Below, piece after piece: positions 1 through 8,953 of a DNA stretch of 64,000 nucleotides. A model generated the notes under the pieces. That model saw only the letters and a program-made list of their open reading frames with translations, was not told the DNA's origin and did not search any database. This DNA comes from Aquihabitans sp. G128 (GTDB lineage: Bacteria > Actinomycetota > Acidimicrobiia > Acidimicrobiales > Iamiaceae). The DNA is taken from NCBI RefSeq assembly GCF_019048865.1, contig NZ_CP077604.1, forward strand, positions 4,340,001-4,404,000, written 5' to 3'. Within the stretch, counting starts at the first letter, position 1; the number at the start of each line of letters is the position of its first letter. The translations under genes were made by a program, and so were the position numbers.

Positions 1-1232
1 CCGAGGGTGCCGCCGAGCTCGCGGGTGGTGTCGTTCATGGCCGAGCCGACGCCGGCCTTGTTCGGCGGGAGCGAGCCGAGGATGGCGGCGGTGGACGGTG
101 CCGTGGTCATGGTCAGGCCGGCCCCGATGAACATCATCGAGAACACGATGGAGCCCCAGTAGGACGAGCCCGCCGTGAGCGTCGATGCCCAGACGAACCC
201 GACGCACATGCTGGCCAGGCCGGCGGCCACCATGCGCTTGGTGCCGATCCGCACCGAGAGCGCCGCTGCGAGCGGGGCCCCCAGGGCTGCGGCGAAGGCG
301 AAGGGGAGCGTGTGCAGGCCGGCGGAGAGCGTCGAGTAGCCGAGGACGAACTGGAAGTACTGCGTGATCAGGAAGATGAAGCCGAACAGCGAGAAGAAGG
401 CGATGGACACGGCCAGGCTCGCAGCGCTGAAGCGGGGGTTGCGGAACACCCGCACGTCGAGCATGGGGTGGGTGCTGCGCAGCTCCCAGGTCACGAAGCC
501 GGCGAACAGGGCGATGGCCACGACGAAGCCCCGGAGGGTCCACAGCTCGGTCCAGCCGTGCTTCGGCGCCTCGATGATCGTGTAGACGAGCAGCACGACC
601 GCGGCGCTCGACAGCACCACGCCCACCGGGTCGAGGCGGCCGGCGTCGGGGTCCTTCATGGTGGGCAGGAGGCGCTGGCCCAGGACGAGGGCGACGGCCA
701 CGACGGGCAGGTTCACCAGGAAGATCGAGCCCCACCAGAAGTGCTCGAGCAGGAAGCCGCCGGTGAGGGGGCCGAGCGCCACGGCCAGGCCGGACACGGC
801 CGACCAGATGCCGATGGCCTTGGCCCGTTCGACGGGTTCGGTGAACACGTTGGTGAGGATGGCGAGCGTGGCCGGGAACACCAGAGCGGCGCCGATGCCC
901 ATGGTGGCCCGGGCGGCGATCAGGGCGTCGGCCGAGCCGACGAACGCGGCGACCGTGGAGCACAGGGCGAACAGGGCGAGGCCCAGCTGGAGGGCGCCCT
1001 TGCGCCCGAAGCGGTCGCCCAGGCTGCCGAACGCCAGCAGCAGCCCGGCGAACACGAGGCTGTAGGCGTCGACGATCCACTGGAGCTGGGTGGTGGTGGC
1101 ACCCAGCGTGCGGCTGATGGTGGGCAGGGCCACGTTGACGATCGTGTTGTCGACGACGACCAGGAAGAGGCTCAAGCAGAGCACCGGCAGGATGGCCCAG
1201 CGCTTCGGGTGGGGGAGGTTCGGCGTGTCCAT
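1..1232 (-). CDS. MFS drug-efflux transporter (DHA2 family), C-terminus cut by window edge
   Basis: Inner-membrane transporter of the major facilitator superfamily, by family a proton-driven exporter of drugs or other toxic small molecules. About 410 codons are present and the gene runs off the left edge. The protein starts MDTPNLPHPKRW and enters a hydrophobic helix carrying VDNTIVNVALPTI, the motif D1 type of the EmrB/QacA branch. The motif-A loop GDRFGRKG follows at residues 72-79 and a GPLTGG turn comes later. It is divergent from the TetR-type gene at 1313 with a perfect palindrome between the two starts, the usual arrangement of a pump and its own repressor. The substrate cannot be read from sequence. 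Confidence 0.88.
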   Translation of the reverse strand, partial: MDTPNLPHPKRWAILPVLCLSLFLVVVDNTIVNVALPTISRTLGATTTQLQWIVDAYSLVFAGLLLAFGSLGDRFGRKGALQLGLALFALCSTVAAFVGSADALIAARATMGIGAALVFPATLAILTNVFTEPVERAKAIGIWSAVSGLAVALGPLTGGFLLEHFWWGSIFLVNLPVVAVALVLGQRLLPTMKDPDAGRLDPVGVVLSSAAVVLLVYTIIEAPKHGWTELWTLRGFVVAIALFAGFVTWELRSTHPMLDVRVFRNPRFSAASLAVSIAFFSLFGFIFLITQYFQFVLGYSTLSAGLHTLPFAFAAALGAPLAAALSVRIGTKRMVAAGLASMCVGFVWASTLTAGSSYWGSIVFSMMFIGAGLTMTTAPSTAAILGSLPPNKAGVGSAMNDTTRELGGTL

Positions 1233-1252
1233 GGCTGCCACAACACCACACT

Positions 1253-1269
1253 GTGGAACATTGTTCCAC
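1253..1269. promoter_or_regulatory. Putative TetR operator
   Basis: Perfect inverted repeat GTGGAACA-T-TGTTCCAC in the 80-bp gap between the divergent efflux pump and TetR genes. Size and symmetry suit a TetR dimer site. Lying upstream of both starts, it could control both genes. Confidence 0.7.
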
Positions 1270-1299
1270 TGATTTCGCTCCGGTGTGACCATCGACCGG

Positions 1300-1305
1300 T
1301 ACGGT
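1300..1305 (+). promoter_or_regulatory. -10 element TACGGT, leaderless TetR transcript
   Basis: TACGGT ends 7 nt before the ATG at 1313. This fits the actinobacterial TAnnnT -10 consensus and places transcription start at or next to the start codon. No Shine-Dalgarno sequence is visible. Confidence 0.45.
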
Positions 1306-1312
1306 CGGGGCG

Positions 1313-1900
1313 ATGGGCCCCCGCACGCGCACCCCGAGCGACGAGGTCGCCGGCTCGCTGGTGGAAGCAGCGGTCCGCGTCATCGAGGCCGACGGGACCG
1401 ACGCCCTCACCGTGCGCCGGGTGGCTGCCGAGGCCGGCGTGTCCCCGCAGGGCGTCTACAACCACTTCCACGGCAAGCAGGGCGTGGTGGAGGCGGTGTT
1501 CGTGCGGGGCTTCGACGCCCTCAGCGCGGCGTTCGCGGAGCTGCCTCGAGAGGATCCCCGCGAGGCGATCGTGGTGGCCGCCCACCGCTACCGCGAGCTC
1601 GCCCGGGAGCACCCCGGCTTCTACACGGTGATGTTCGACCGGGCCGTGCCCGACTTCGCCCCGTCCGAGGACGCCCTCGCCCACGCCGGCGCCGCGTTCG
1701 GCGGGCTGCGCGAGCTGGTGGTGGCCGCCATGGACGCTGGCGTGCTCGCGCCGGGCGACGCGGTGTCGGTGGCCCAGCAGCTCTGGAGCGCCCTGCACGG
1801 CGCGGTCTCGCTTGAGCTGCGCGGCATCGGGTTCGTCGAGGACCTCGACGCCCAGTTCGACGCGCTGGTGGCGTCGCTGCTGCGCGGCGTGGCTCGGTAG
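1313..1900 (+). CDS. TetR/AcrR family transcriptional regulator
   Basis: DNA-binding repressor of 195 residues. The N-terminal helix-turn-helix spans about residues 32-52, with LTVRRVAAEAGVSPQGVYNHF as its clear TetR signature (LTVRRVAAEAGV then SPQGVYNHF). The C-terminal ligand and dimer domain contains a W-x2-LHG motif near residue 165, as in the TetR_C_33 (WHG) class. It is divergent from the MFS efflux pump and the 17-bp palindrome between them is the likely operator, so it probably represses the pump and possibly itself until a toxic ligand binds. The ATG at 1313 sits 7 nt after a TAnnnT -10 element, pointing to leaderless translation. Confidence 0.9.
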   Translation: MGPRTRTPSDEVAGSLVEAAVRVIEADGTDALTVRRVAAEAGVSPQGVYNHFHGKQGVVEAVFVRGFDALSAAFAELPREDPREAIVVAAHRYRELAREHPGFYTVMFDRAVPDFAPSEDALAHAGAAFGGLRELVVAAMDAGVLAPGDAVSVAQQLWSALHGAVSLELRGIGFVEDLDAQFDALVASLLRGVAR

Positions 1901-2059
1901 CCCGACGCCCGCTGATCCCGGTCAGGGCCCATCTACGGGTGTAGGCCCGCGAGCCCGCCATGTCGTATCGTGACGGGCTGCGGCGCCGGGGCCTTCCGGG
2001 GGGATGGCCTCGGCGCCGCGTTCGCCTGCGCAGGCCGGCGAGCGACCCGCTCGGCGCAG

Positions 2060-2506
2060 CTACTCGACGACCACCGTGCCGTGCATGTTGCCGTGGAAGT
2101 CGCAGTGGTACTTGAACGTGCCGGCCTTGTCGAAGGTGACCGTGCCGGTCTTGCCGGCCTCGATGGTGCCGGTGTCGAACTTGGGGTCGACGCCGTCGTC
2201 GCTGGTGGCCGTGTGGGCCGTGGTGTCGGAGTTGGTCCACGTGACGGTGTCGCCGACCTTGACCTTGATGGTGGCCGAGTCGAAGGCGAAGTCCTTGATG
2301 TCGACCTTGTCGGTCTCCTTGGCATCGGAGCTGCCCGAGCTGCTGCCACTGTCGGCCATGGTGTCGTCGGACATCTTGGCGGCGGTGGTGGTGGTCTTGT
2401 CGGCCTTGGCGCCGTCGCTGCTGCCACCGCTGTCGCTGCTGCCGCAGGCGGCGAGGCCCAGCGCGGCCACGACGGCCAGGGCGGCGATCTTCCGGTACGT
2501 CTTCAT
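2060..2506 (-). CDS. Cupredoxin (plastocyanin-like) lipoprotein
   Basis: Extracytoplasmic type I copper protein of 148 residues, anchored to the membrane as a lipoprotein. The signal peptide ends in the lipobox LAAC, then comes a Ser/Thr/Asp-rich linker of about 55 residues and a compact cupredoxin domain. Copper ligands are recognisable as His in TAHT, Cys and His in CDFH, and Met in GNMHG. The ATG at 2506 was chosen because GGAG lies 6 nt upstream; an upstream TTG in frame is possible. Such proteins shuttle electrons or hold copper at the cell surface. No partner oxidase is adjacent, so the role is inferred from fold only. Confidence 0.87.
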   Translation of the reverse strand: MKTYRKIAALAVVAALGLAACGSSDSGGSSDGAKADKTTTTAAKMSDDTMADSGSSSGSSDAKETDKVDIKDFAFDSATIKVKVGDTVTWTNSDTTAHTATSDDGVDPKFDTGTIEAGKTGTVTFDKAGTFKYHCDFHGNMHGTVVVE

Positions 2507-2629
2507 GGCGTGCTCCAAACACTTGTCTGACGGCCGTTTGCGGCCGGCCCCGGTCTACCCCGCGGCACGTCCGCCAGAAGGTCGGCGGGCCCCTGCCATC
2601 CACATCGGGGATGCGCGAGGATCGGCCGC

Positions 2630-3238
2630 ATGGACGTGACCAAAGGGTTCTTCGGCCGCAGCCGCGAGCGCGACCCCCGGCTCCCTCCGGGCCAGTACGA
2701 CACCGGTTCGGGCTGGCCGGTGCTCACCGCCGAGGCCACCCCGTCCATCGACACCGCCGACTGGACCTTCGCCATGAAGGGCCTGGTGGGCCAGCGCACC
2801 ACGTGGACGTGGGACGAGGTCCAGGCGCTCCCGCCGTCGACCTACGAGGGCGACATCCACTGCGTCACCACCTGGTCGAAGCTCGGCGTCTCCTTCGCCG
2901 GCGTCTCGGTCGACACCCTGCTGGCCGCCGCCGGCGGGGCACAGCCGTCGGCCACCCACGTCCTGGTGGAGTGCCACACCGGCTACACCACCAACCTGCC
3001 CCTGGCCGACGTCACCGGGGGCAAGGCGTGGCTCACCTGGGAGTTCGACGGCCAGCCGCTGGCCCGCGAGCACGGCGGCCCGGCGCGGCTGCTGGTGCCG
3101 CACCTGTACTTCTGGAAGAGCGCCAAGTGGGCCTCGGCCCTCCGGCTGCTCGATCACGACGAGGCCGGCTTCTGGGAGCAGAACGGCTACCACGACCGTG
3201 GCGACCCGTGGCTCGAGCAGCGGTACCAGGGTGACTGA
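2630..3238 (+). CDS. Sulfite-oxidase-like molybdopterin oxidoreductase
   Basis: Single-domain molybdopterin-binding oxidoreductase of 202 residues (Oxidored_molyb fold). The expected metal-ligating cysteine is Cys78 in DIHCVTTWSK, and the pterin-pocket stretch HGGPARLLVPHLYFWKSAKW follows near residue 145. It has no Tat signal, so it is probably cytoplasmic. It overlaps the next gene, a flavin reductase, by 8 nt, and the two likely form one electron-transfer pair feeding NAD(P)H electrons to or from the molybdenum centre. The physiological substrate is not known; sulfite, nitrate and sulfoxides are all handled within this superfamily. Confidence 0.88.
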   Translation: MDVTKGFFGRSRERDPRLPPGQYDTGSGWPVLTAEATPSIDTADWTFAMKGLVGQRTTWTWDEVQALPPSTYEGDIHCVTTWSKLGVSFAGVSVDTLLAAAGGAQPSATHVLVECHTGYTTNLPLADVTGGKAWLTWEFDGQPLAREHGGPARLLVPHLYFWKSAKWASALRLLDHDEAGFWEQNGYHDRGDPWLEQRYQGD

Positions 3239-3977
3239 TCCCCGCTTCGCTGCTGCGCCGGCCCCCACGCCGGGACCGTGGCAGCAGGCCCGGGTGGTCG
3301 CCATCACCCAGGAGGCGCCGAACGCGAAGACCTTCCGGCTCGCCCTCCCGAACCCGGTCGCCCACCTACCCGGCCAGCACTACGTCGTCCGCCTCACCGC
3401 TCCCGACGGCTACCGAGCCCAGCGCTCGTACTCGGTGGCCTCGGCGCCCGAGGCATCGGGCGAGATCGAGCTCACCGTCGAGCGGCTGCCCGACGGGGAG
3501 GTGTCGGGCTTCCTGCACGACGCGCTGGAGGTCGGCGACGAGCTCGAGGTCCGCGGCCCCATCGGCGGGTGGTTCGTCTGGCGTGGTGGCGAGCCGGCGC
3601 TGCTGGTGGGCGGCGGGTCCGGCCTGGTGCCGCTGATGGCCATGGTCCGCCACGCCCGTGCCCTCGGCCGGGCCGACCTGCTGCAGGTGGTGGTCTCGGT
3701 GCGGACGCCGGCCGAGCTCTACTACGCCGCCGAGCTCGTCGGCCCCGACGCGCCGCCCTCGCCGGCGGTGACCGTCGTCCACACCCGCGTCGCCCCGCCG
3801 GGCAGCGCCCGACCCGCCGGCCGCCTCTCCGCCGCCGACCTCCCCGCCGTCGGGGCCGGCACGACGGTCTACGTCTGCGGCTCCAACGGCTTCGCCGACG
3901 CCGCCACCGACCTCCTCCTCGCCGCCGGCACCCCCACCGAGCAGATCCGCGTCGAGCGCTTCGGCGCCACCGCCTGA
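3231..3977 (+). CDS. FAD/NAD(P)-binding oxidoreductase (ferredoxin reductase type)
   Basis: Flavin reductase of 248 residues. An FAD-binding barrel comes first (RSYSVAS flavin motif near residue 65), then the nucleotide-binding domain with VGGGSGLVPLM near residue 125 and VYVCGSNGF near the C-terminus, as in the FNR superfamily. There is no 2Fe-2S domain. The GTG at 3231 was preferred because it overlaps the end of the molybdopterin gene by 8 nt, while an upstream ATG would overlap by about 40 nt. The tight coupling argues that this protein is the electron donor or acceptor of the molybdopterin subunit. Confidence 0.88.
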   Translation: MTDPRFAAAPAPTPGPWQQARVVAITQEAPNAKTFRLALPNPVAHLPGQHYVVRLTAPDGYRAQRSYSVASAPEASGEIELTVERLPDGEVSGFLHDALEVGDELEVRGPIGGWFVWRGGEPALLVGGGSGLVPLMAMVRHARALGRADLLQVVVSVRTPAELYYAAELVGPDAPPSPAVTVVHTRVAPPGSARPAGRLSAADLPAVGAGTTVYVCGSNGFADAATDLLLAAGTPTEQIRVERFGATA

Positions 3978-4223
3978 CCCCGGCCGCCCGGCCGGTCGCG
4001 GTCGGGGTAGCGGCGATGCCCTGAGCTGGTCGGCCGTCGGCGGGGTGCTCGGGCTCAGGGACCGTGCGCCGCGATGCGGGCGCCGGTGGGAACCCGCGAC
4101 GGAGGCTGGGTGGGGTGGCCTGGTGGGGTTCGTCCGGTCCGGCGGCCGGTGACGAGGGATCCCGGTCGCTCCGGGTCGGTGGGCGACCCTTGGTGACGGC
4201 AGTTCGCCACCGACGACCGGGGG

Positions 4224-5006
4224 TCAGGTGAGGGGGTCGCGGCGGCGGATGCGGCGGAGGGTGCGGAGGGAGCCGACGGCCAGGACCAGGGCGACGACCA
4301 CGGTGGCGCCGATGAAGAGGTAGGGCGGGTCGTCGTCGCTCCCCGTCGTGGCGGACGCGCCGGGGTCGGTCGAACCGCCGGCGGGGGCGGTGGAGACCGG
4401 GGTCTGCTGGCCGCCCTCGGCCCGGGGGCCGAAGGGCACGGGCTTGGCGGGGCGGTCGGGGACCGCGGCCTGGGAGAGGTGGAGCGGCTCGGGCGCGGTG
4501 ACCTCGTAGCGGTCGGGACCGGTGCGGGCCGAGGCGACGACGTCGAGGGTGCCGGGCAGCACGTCGCCCGGCACCCGCACCCGGACGCGGAAGCGGTAGC
4601 GGCGGTCGGCGTCGCCCTTGGCCACCACGACGTCGCGGTCGGCCTGGCGGAACGACACCACGATCTCGGTGGCCGGCACGCCGAGCACGCCCTGGCCCTT
4701 CGGCCGCCCGCCGGTGTCGTAGCAGTCGGTGCCCCACGCCTCGCCGGTGATGGTGACCAGGTCGCCGCGATCGACGCGCGTCGGCGTCACCTCCACGGAT
4801 GGGCCGGCGCAGCTGGCCGATGCCGGCGGGGCGGGCGGTCCGACGACGAGGCCGAAGCTGGCGACCACCGCGACGAGGGCGACCGCGAAGGCGGTCCGCA
4901 AGGCGATGCGCAGAGCGGGGGAGGGCATCGGCGTCCGATGGGCGGGCGCGGCCGGGGGCTCCGAGCGCCGGGGACGGGTGGGGGGAGCGGCCGCCGGGAG
5001 GGTCAT
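4224..5006 (-). CDS. Secreted, C-terminally anchored hypothetical protein
   Basis: Protein of up to 260 residues with no name I can assign. A hydrophobic segment near residues 33-60 acts as signal peptide. Then comes a beta-rich region beginning SCAGPSVEVTPTRVDRGD, reminiscent of IPT/Ig-like repeats (VEVTPTRVDRGDLVTITG). A Pro/Thr/Gly-rich stalk leads to a C-terminal transmembrane helix near residue 230 followed by Arg-rich residues. This layout suggests a surface protein tethered in the membrane. The start is uncertain: ATG at 5006 or at 4928 (just before PSPALRIALRTAF), neither with a strong ribosome site. Confidence 0.65.
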   Translation of the reverse strand: MTLPAAAPPTRPRRSEPPAAPAHRTPMPSPALRIALRTAFAVALVAVVASFGLVVGPPAPPASASCAGPSVEVTPTRVDRGDLVTITGEAWGTDCYDTGGRPKGQGVLGVPATEIVVSFRQADRDVVVAKGDADRRYRFRVRVRVPGDVLPGTLDVVASARTGPDRYEVTAPEPLHLSQAAVPDRPAKPVPFGPRAEGGQQTPVSTAPAGGSTDPGASATTGSDDDPPYLFIGATVVVALVLAVGSLRTLRRIRRRDPLT

Positions 5007-5447
5007 GCCGACTCAGTCCAGCAGGTCGAGCGCCAGCGGACCTTCGTCGGTGGCTCGACGGGCTCGGACCGCAGGTGACGACCCGACGACCACCTTCGAC
5101 GGGGGGCGGGCTGCCTCGGCCGCCCGGGCGGCGTCCTCAGCGGCCGACCAGGCATCGCTGCACCGGTCCCCCAGGTGCAGGGCCGCGGGTCCCCGGCGCG
5201 AGCCGCGGTAGCGGCTGCGCCTGCGGGCGCCGTCCGGGCCGCGGCGCCGATGGCCGCCCACGACGCCTTCGCCGGCCAGCAGCCGGCCGAGGCGGACCGC
5301 CGCCACAAGCGTGGCAACGCCCGCTGACTCGCTGACGCCGGAGGCCGTCCCGGATCGGGTGACCGACGTCGCCTCCCGTGTGACCAGCGGGTTACATCTC
5401 GGGGGGTGCCGTTGGCCCCCGGGGCTGCGGTGCCTACGTTGCGGGGC
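5007..5447. other. 441-bp intergenic stretch, no confident gene
   Basis: Reading frames exist on both strands but none is convincing. The best is on the minus strand ending at 5013, whose tail contains DAWSAAEDAARAAEAARP and ends LALDLLD; it lacks a clear start or ribosome site. A competing plus-strand frame ends QPAEADRRHKRGNAR near 5326. At most one of these could be a small gene. Confidence 0.35.
5435..5440 (+). promoter_or_regulatory. -10 element TACGTT, leaderless dioxygenase transcript
   Basis: TACGTT ends 7 nt before the GTG at 5448, matching TAnnnT spacing for a leaderless message, and supports that start over the GTG at 5406. Confidence 0.45.
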
Positions 5448-6383
5448 GTGACCGCCATCCCCGTCGTGGACCTCGCCCCGGCCCGGGCCGGCGGCGACGC
5501 CTCGGGGACGGCGACCGTGGTCGACGAGCTGCGACGGGCCTGCGAGGACGTCGGCTTCTTCCAGGTGGTGGGCCACGGCATCGCCCCGGACGTGATCGCC
5601 GCCGCCCACCAGGCCTACGAGGACCTGTGGGCGCAGCCCGACGAGGCGAAGGAGGCGTGGCGGACCCCCTCGCCGTTCCGTGGCTACCGCCGGCCGGGCT
5701 CGCGCTTCGTCGAGGTCTACGGCATCGCCGACGTGGCGTCGTCCGAGGAGGCCGCTGCCCGCGGCGTGCCCTCCGAGCTGCTCGACTTCTTCGATCCGTT
5801 CCCGTGGCCGGAGGTGGCGGGCTTCCGCGCCGCGACCACCGCGCTGATGGCCGCCGAGCGGGAGGTGGCGGCGCTGCTCATGGCGCTGCTGGCCCGCTCG
5901 CTCGACTTGGCGCCGGACCACTTCGTGCCGGCGTTCGCCGCCGACGTGTGCGACCTCACCGGCCGGACCTACCACGGCGGCGGCCCGGACCCGGTGGTGC
6001 TCGGCGAGCACACCGACTCCGGCGCGATCACCCTGCTGCACCAGCGCGGCACCTACGACGGGCTGCGCGTGCGGGCGCTCGACGGCTCGCTGCTGAGCGT
6101 CCCCACCCGGGAGGACGCGCTGGTGGTGAACCTGGGCCAGCTGCTCGAGCGCTGGACCAACGGCCGCTACCGGGCCACGCCCCACTTCGTCGACCTCCCC
6201 CCGGCCGGGCACCGGCGCAGCACGATCGTCCTGTTCCAGCAGCCGGCGGTGGACTGGGTGGTGGCGCCCATCGCGGCCTGCGAGGGCCCCGAGGGCCCGC
6301 GGTACGCACCGATCCGGCCGTACGAGAACCAGGTGACCGCCAAGGCCGTCGAGCCCGCCGACCCGGCGGCGGTGCCGGCGTGA
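5448..6383 (+). CDS. Isopenicillin-N-synthase-like 2OG-Fe(II) dioxygenase
   Basis: Cytoplasmic non-haem iron oxygenase of 311 residues. The N-terminal DIOX_N region (IPVVDLAPA, then GFFQVVGHGI) is followed by the jelly-roll core. Iron ligands are His188 and Asp190 in GEHTDSG and His246 in RYRATPH; the co-substrate-binding Arg-x-Ser pair lies in RRSTIVLF near residue 257. The family uses 2-oxoglutarate and oxygen to hydroxylate or desaturate small molecules; the substrate is unknown. It overlaps the amidase that follows by 4 nt (GTGA), so the two are translationally coupled and probably act on related amide-containing compounds. Confidence 0.87.
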   Translation: MTAIPVVDLAPARAGGDASGTATVVDELRRACEDVGFFQVVGHGIAPDVIAAAHQAYEDLWAQPDEAKEAWRTPSPFRGYRRPGSRFVEVYGIADVASSEEAAARGVPSELLDFFDPFPWPEVAGFRAATTALMAAEREVAALLMALLARSLDLAPDHFVPAFAADVCDLTGRTYHGGGPDPVVLGEHTDSGAITLLHQRGTYDGLRVRALDGSLLSVPTREDALVVNLGQLLERWTNGRYRATPHFVDLPPAGHRRSTIVLFQQPAVDWVVAPIAACEGPEGPRYAPIRPYENQVTAKAVEPADPAAVPA

Positions 6384-7786
6384 TCCCCATCGGAGGCACG
6401 TCGGCGGCCACGGCGTCGGCCCTGGTGGCCCTGCTGCGCACGGGCTCGGTCAGCAGCAGCGAGATGGTGGAGCAGGTGCTGGCTCGCATCGCCGCCCTCG
6501 ACCCCTCGCTGCACGCGTTCGTCACGGTCGACGCCGTGGGTGCTCGCCGCCAGGCCCAGGCGGCCGACGAGGCGTTCGCGGCCCGCCGCCGCCTCGGTCC
6601 GCTGCACGGCCTGCCCGTCACGGTGAAGGACTCGTTCCTGGTGGAGGGCCTGCCCACCACCGCCGGCGTGGCCGAGCGCAAGGACGCCATCGGCGCGGCC
6701 GACGCGCCAGCGGTGGCGGCGCTGCGGCGGGCCGGCGCGGTCATCGTCGGCCTGACCTCGACGCCGGTGCTCTGCGGGGACATCCAGACCCACAACCCGC
6801 TCGTCGGCCGCACCGACAACCCGTGGGACGCCGCTCGATCGGCGGGCGGCTCGTCGGGCGGGAGCGCGGCGGCGGTCGCCGCCGGCCTGGTGCCCCTGGC
6901 GCTGGGCAGCGACCTGTCGGGCTCCATCCGCATCCCCGCGGCGTGGTGTGGCGTGGCCGGGCTCAAGCCGTCGCACGGGATCGTGTCGAAGCGGGGCCAC
7001 GTGCCCGAGGGTGCCGGCGACCTTCCGACGGTCGACGTGTCGGTGGCCGGGCCCATCGGCCGCTGCGTCGACGACCTCGTCCTGGCCCTCGACGTCCTGG
7101 CCGGAGCCGAGCCGGAGGACGCGGTGGCCTGGCGCCTCCACCTCCCGCCGCCCCGGGCCACCGACCCGCGCAACCTCCGGGCCCTGGTGTGGTGGGACGA
7201 CGCTGCCTGCCCCGTGTCCGACGACGTGCTGGCCGCCGTCGACCGCGTGGCCCAAGCGCTCGACGGGGCCAGCGCCACGGTCACCGTCGAGAAGGTGCCC
7301 GGTGGCCTCCAGCGCTTCGTCGACGTGTTCGACGCCGTGACGCAGGGAGAGATCACCGGCAACACACCGGCCGACCCCGCCGACCCGTCGCCGCTGGCCC
7401 ACCAGGGGTGGAAGGCCGACGAGGCCGCCCGCCAGGCGCTCCAGGTGGAGCTGGCCGCCCGCTTCGAGGACCACGACGTGATCATCTGCCCGGCGACGCC
7501 GGTGCCGGCGATCCTGCACGACACCGAGCGCCCGGTCGAGGACCGGTGGTTCGAGGTCGACGGTCGCGACGAGCCGTACGACCACCTGAGCCGCTGGTCG
7601 TCGATCGCCACCGTCGGCAAGGCGCCGGCGGTGGTGCTCCCGGTGGCCAGCACGGTCGGCGGGCTGCCGATCGCCGTCCAGGTGATCGGCCCCTACCTCG
7701 GCGACCGCACGGCGCTGGCGGCGGCGGGCATGGTCGAGCGCCTCATCGGCTGGTCGCCCTCCCCGCGCCCCGACCTCGCCGGGTAG
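6380..7786 (+). CDS. Amidase (amidase-signature family)
   Basis: Amide hydrolase of 468 residues, the usual family length. The Ser-cisSer-Lys triad is visible: Lys83 in TVKDS, Ser158 in GGSSGGS and the nucleophile Ser182 in GSDLSGSIR. The family cleaves carboxamides; GatA activity is unlikely because no gatB or gatC is nearby. GTG at 6380 overlaps the stop of the upstream dioxygenase by 4 nt. The pair could degrade or modify one amide substrate. Confidence 0.9.
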   Translation: MIPIGGTSAATASALVALLRTGSVSSSEMVEQVLARIAALDPSLHAFVTVDAVGARRQAQAADEAFAARRRLGPLHGLPVTVKDSFLVEGLPTTAGVAERKDAIGAADAPAVAALRRAGAVIVGLTSTPVLCGDIQTHNPLVGRTDNPWDAARSAGGSSGGSAAAVAAGLVPLALGSDLSGSIRIPAAWCGVAGLKPSHGIVSKRGHVPEGAGDLPTVDVSVAGPIGRCVDDLVLALDVLAGAEPEDAVAWRLHLPPPRATDPRNLRALVWWDDAACPVSDDVLAAVDRVAQALDGASATVTVEKVPGGLQRFVDVFDAVTQGEITGNTPADPADPSPLAHQGWKADEAARQALQVELAARFEDHDVIICPATPVPAILHDTERPVEDRWFEVDGRDEPYDHLSRWSSIATVGKAPAVVLPVASTVGGLPIAVQVIGPYLGDRTALAAAGMVERLIGWSPSPRPDLAG

Positions 7787-7848
7787 CGGGAGCGATCCGG
7801 CCGGCGACCTCACGCTGGAGGCCCGCACGGCGTTGACTACACGTGAGC

Positions 7849-8324
7849 ATGGAACCGTTCGAGGAGGTCGTGGCCGAGCACGGGCCGGTGGTGATGCGGG
7901 TCTGCGCGCGCTGCTCGGGCCGAGCGAGGCCGACGACGCCTGGTCCGACACGTTCCTGGCCGCGCTGCGGGCGTACCCCCGCCTGCGGCCGGACAGCGAC
8001 GTGAAGGGCTGGCTGGTGACGATCGCCCACAACAAGGCCATCGACGTGCTGCGTGCCCGGGACCGGGCGCCGCGGCCCACCGACGACCTGCCGGAGGCCG
8101 CCTCGGCCGACGGCATCCCCACCCCACCCGACGGTGACCTGGGGGCGGCGCTCGCCGCCCTGCCACCGAAGCAGCGGGCGGCGGTCACGTACCGCTACCT
8201 GGCCGACCTGTCGTACGCGGCGATCGGCGAGCTGCTGGAGAGCAACGAGGCCGCGGCCCGGCGCAGCGCCGCCGACGGCATCAAGGCCCTGCGGGTGACC
8301 TATGCGAGAGGAACGACGCGATGA
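7849..8324 (+). CDS. RNA polymerase sigma-70 family (ECF-like) factor, frameshifted near 7905
   Basis: Alternative sigma factor heading the alkylation-repair operon. The N-terminus reads MEPFEEVVAEHGPVVMRVC from ATG 7849, and the rest continues in another frame as RALLGPSEADDAWSDTFLAAL, through sigma-2 (DVKGWLVTIAHNKAIDVLRAR) and sigma-4 (LPPKQRAAVTYRYLADLSY) regions. One extra C after TGC at 7903-7905 would join both halves without a gap. Both sides keep strong family similarity, so this looks like a one-base deletion, either an assembly error or a recent mutation. The end overlaps ogt by 4 nt (ATGA). It probably directs transcription of the repair genes. Confidence 0.78.
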
Positions 8325-8953
8325 CGACGACGAACGAGACCCCCGATCGGGACGTGCAGGCCGGCCTGGAGGCCGCCTTCCCGGCGCCCGACGCCGCCGA
8401 GGCGGCCCGCCTCCACGACCTGCTGGCCCGCCGGGCCGAGCGCGACGGCCTGCTCGACGTGGCCTACCGCACCGTCGACAGCCCCATCGGCGAGCTGCTG
8501 CTCGCCGCCACCGACCACGGCCTGGTGCGGGTGGCCTTCGAGGTGGAGGACCACGACGCGGTGCTGGAGGAGCTGGCCGGTGCGGTCAGCCCTCGCATCC
8601 TGCGCTCGGCTCCCCGCACCGACGAGGTGGCCCGCGAGCTCGACGAGTACTTCGCCGGCACCCGCCACCGCTTCGACGTGCCGGTCGACCTGCAGCTGGC
8701 CTCCGGGTTCCGCCGCACCGTGCTCGAGCACCTGGCGGCCATCGCCTACGGCCGCACCGAGAGCTACGCCGAGGTGGCCCGCGCCGCCGGCAGCCCCGGT
8801 GCGGTGCGGGCGGTGGGCACCGCCTGCGCCCGGAACCCCGTGCCCCTGGTGGTCCCGTGCCACCGGGTCGTGCGCAGCGACGGCACCAGCGGCCAGTACC
8901 GCGGCGGCGCCGCCGCCAAGCTCGCGCTGCTGGCCCTGGAGCAGGCGGCGTGA
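8321..8953 (+). CDS. ogt: Methylated-DNA-[protein]-cysteine S-methyltransferase
   Basis: Suicide DNA repair protein of 210 residues that moves methyl groups from O6-methylguanine or O4-methylthymine to its own cysteine. The acceptor is Cys180 in VPCHRVV, preceded by the DNA-reading helix (GRTESYAEVARAAGSP) and followed by the SDG turn. The N-terminal 45 residues (DAAEAARLHDLLARRAERDG) precede the ribonuclease-like domain and are longer than in E. coli Ogt. It is the second gene of a run of six linked by 4-nt overlaps. Confidence 0.95.
   Translation: MTTTNETPDRDVQAGLEAAFPAPDAAEAARLHDLLARRAERDGLLDVAYRTVDSPIGELLLAATDHGLVRVAFEVEDHDAVLEELAGAVSPRILRSAPRTDEVARELDEYFAGTRHRFDVPVDLQLASGFRRTVLEHLAAIAYGRTESYAEVARAAGSPGAVRAVGTACARNPVPLVVPCHRVVRSDGTSGQYRGGAAAKLALLALEQAA

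Noticed and set aside
5013..5330. Candidate small genes on both strands
   Set aside because: Neither has a ribosome site or start that stands out; recorded only as a low-confidence region.
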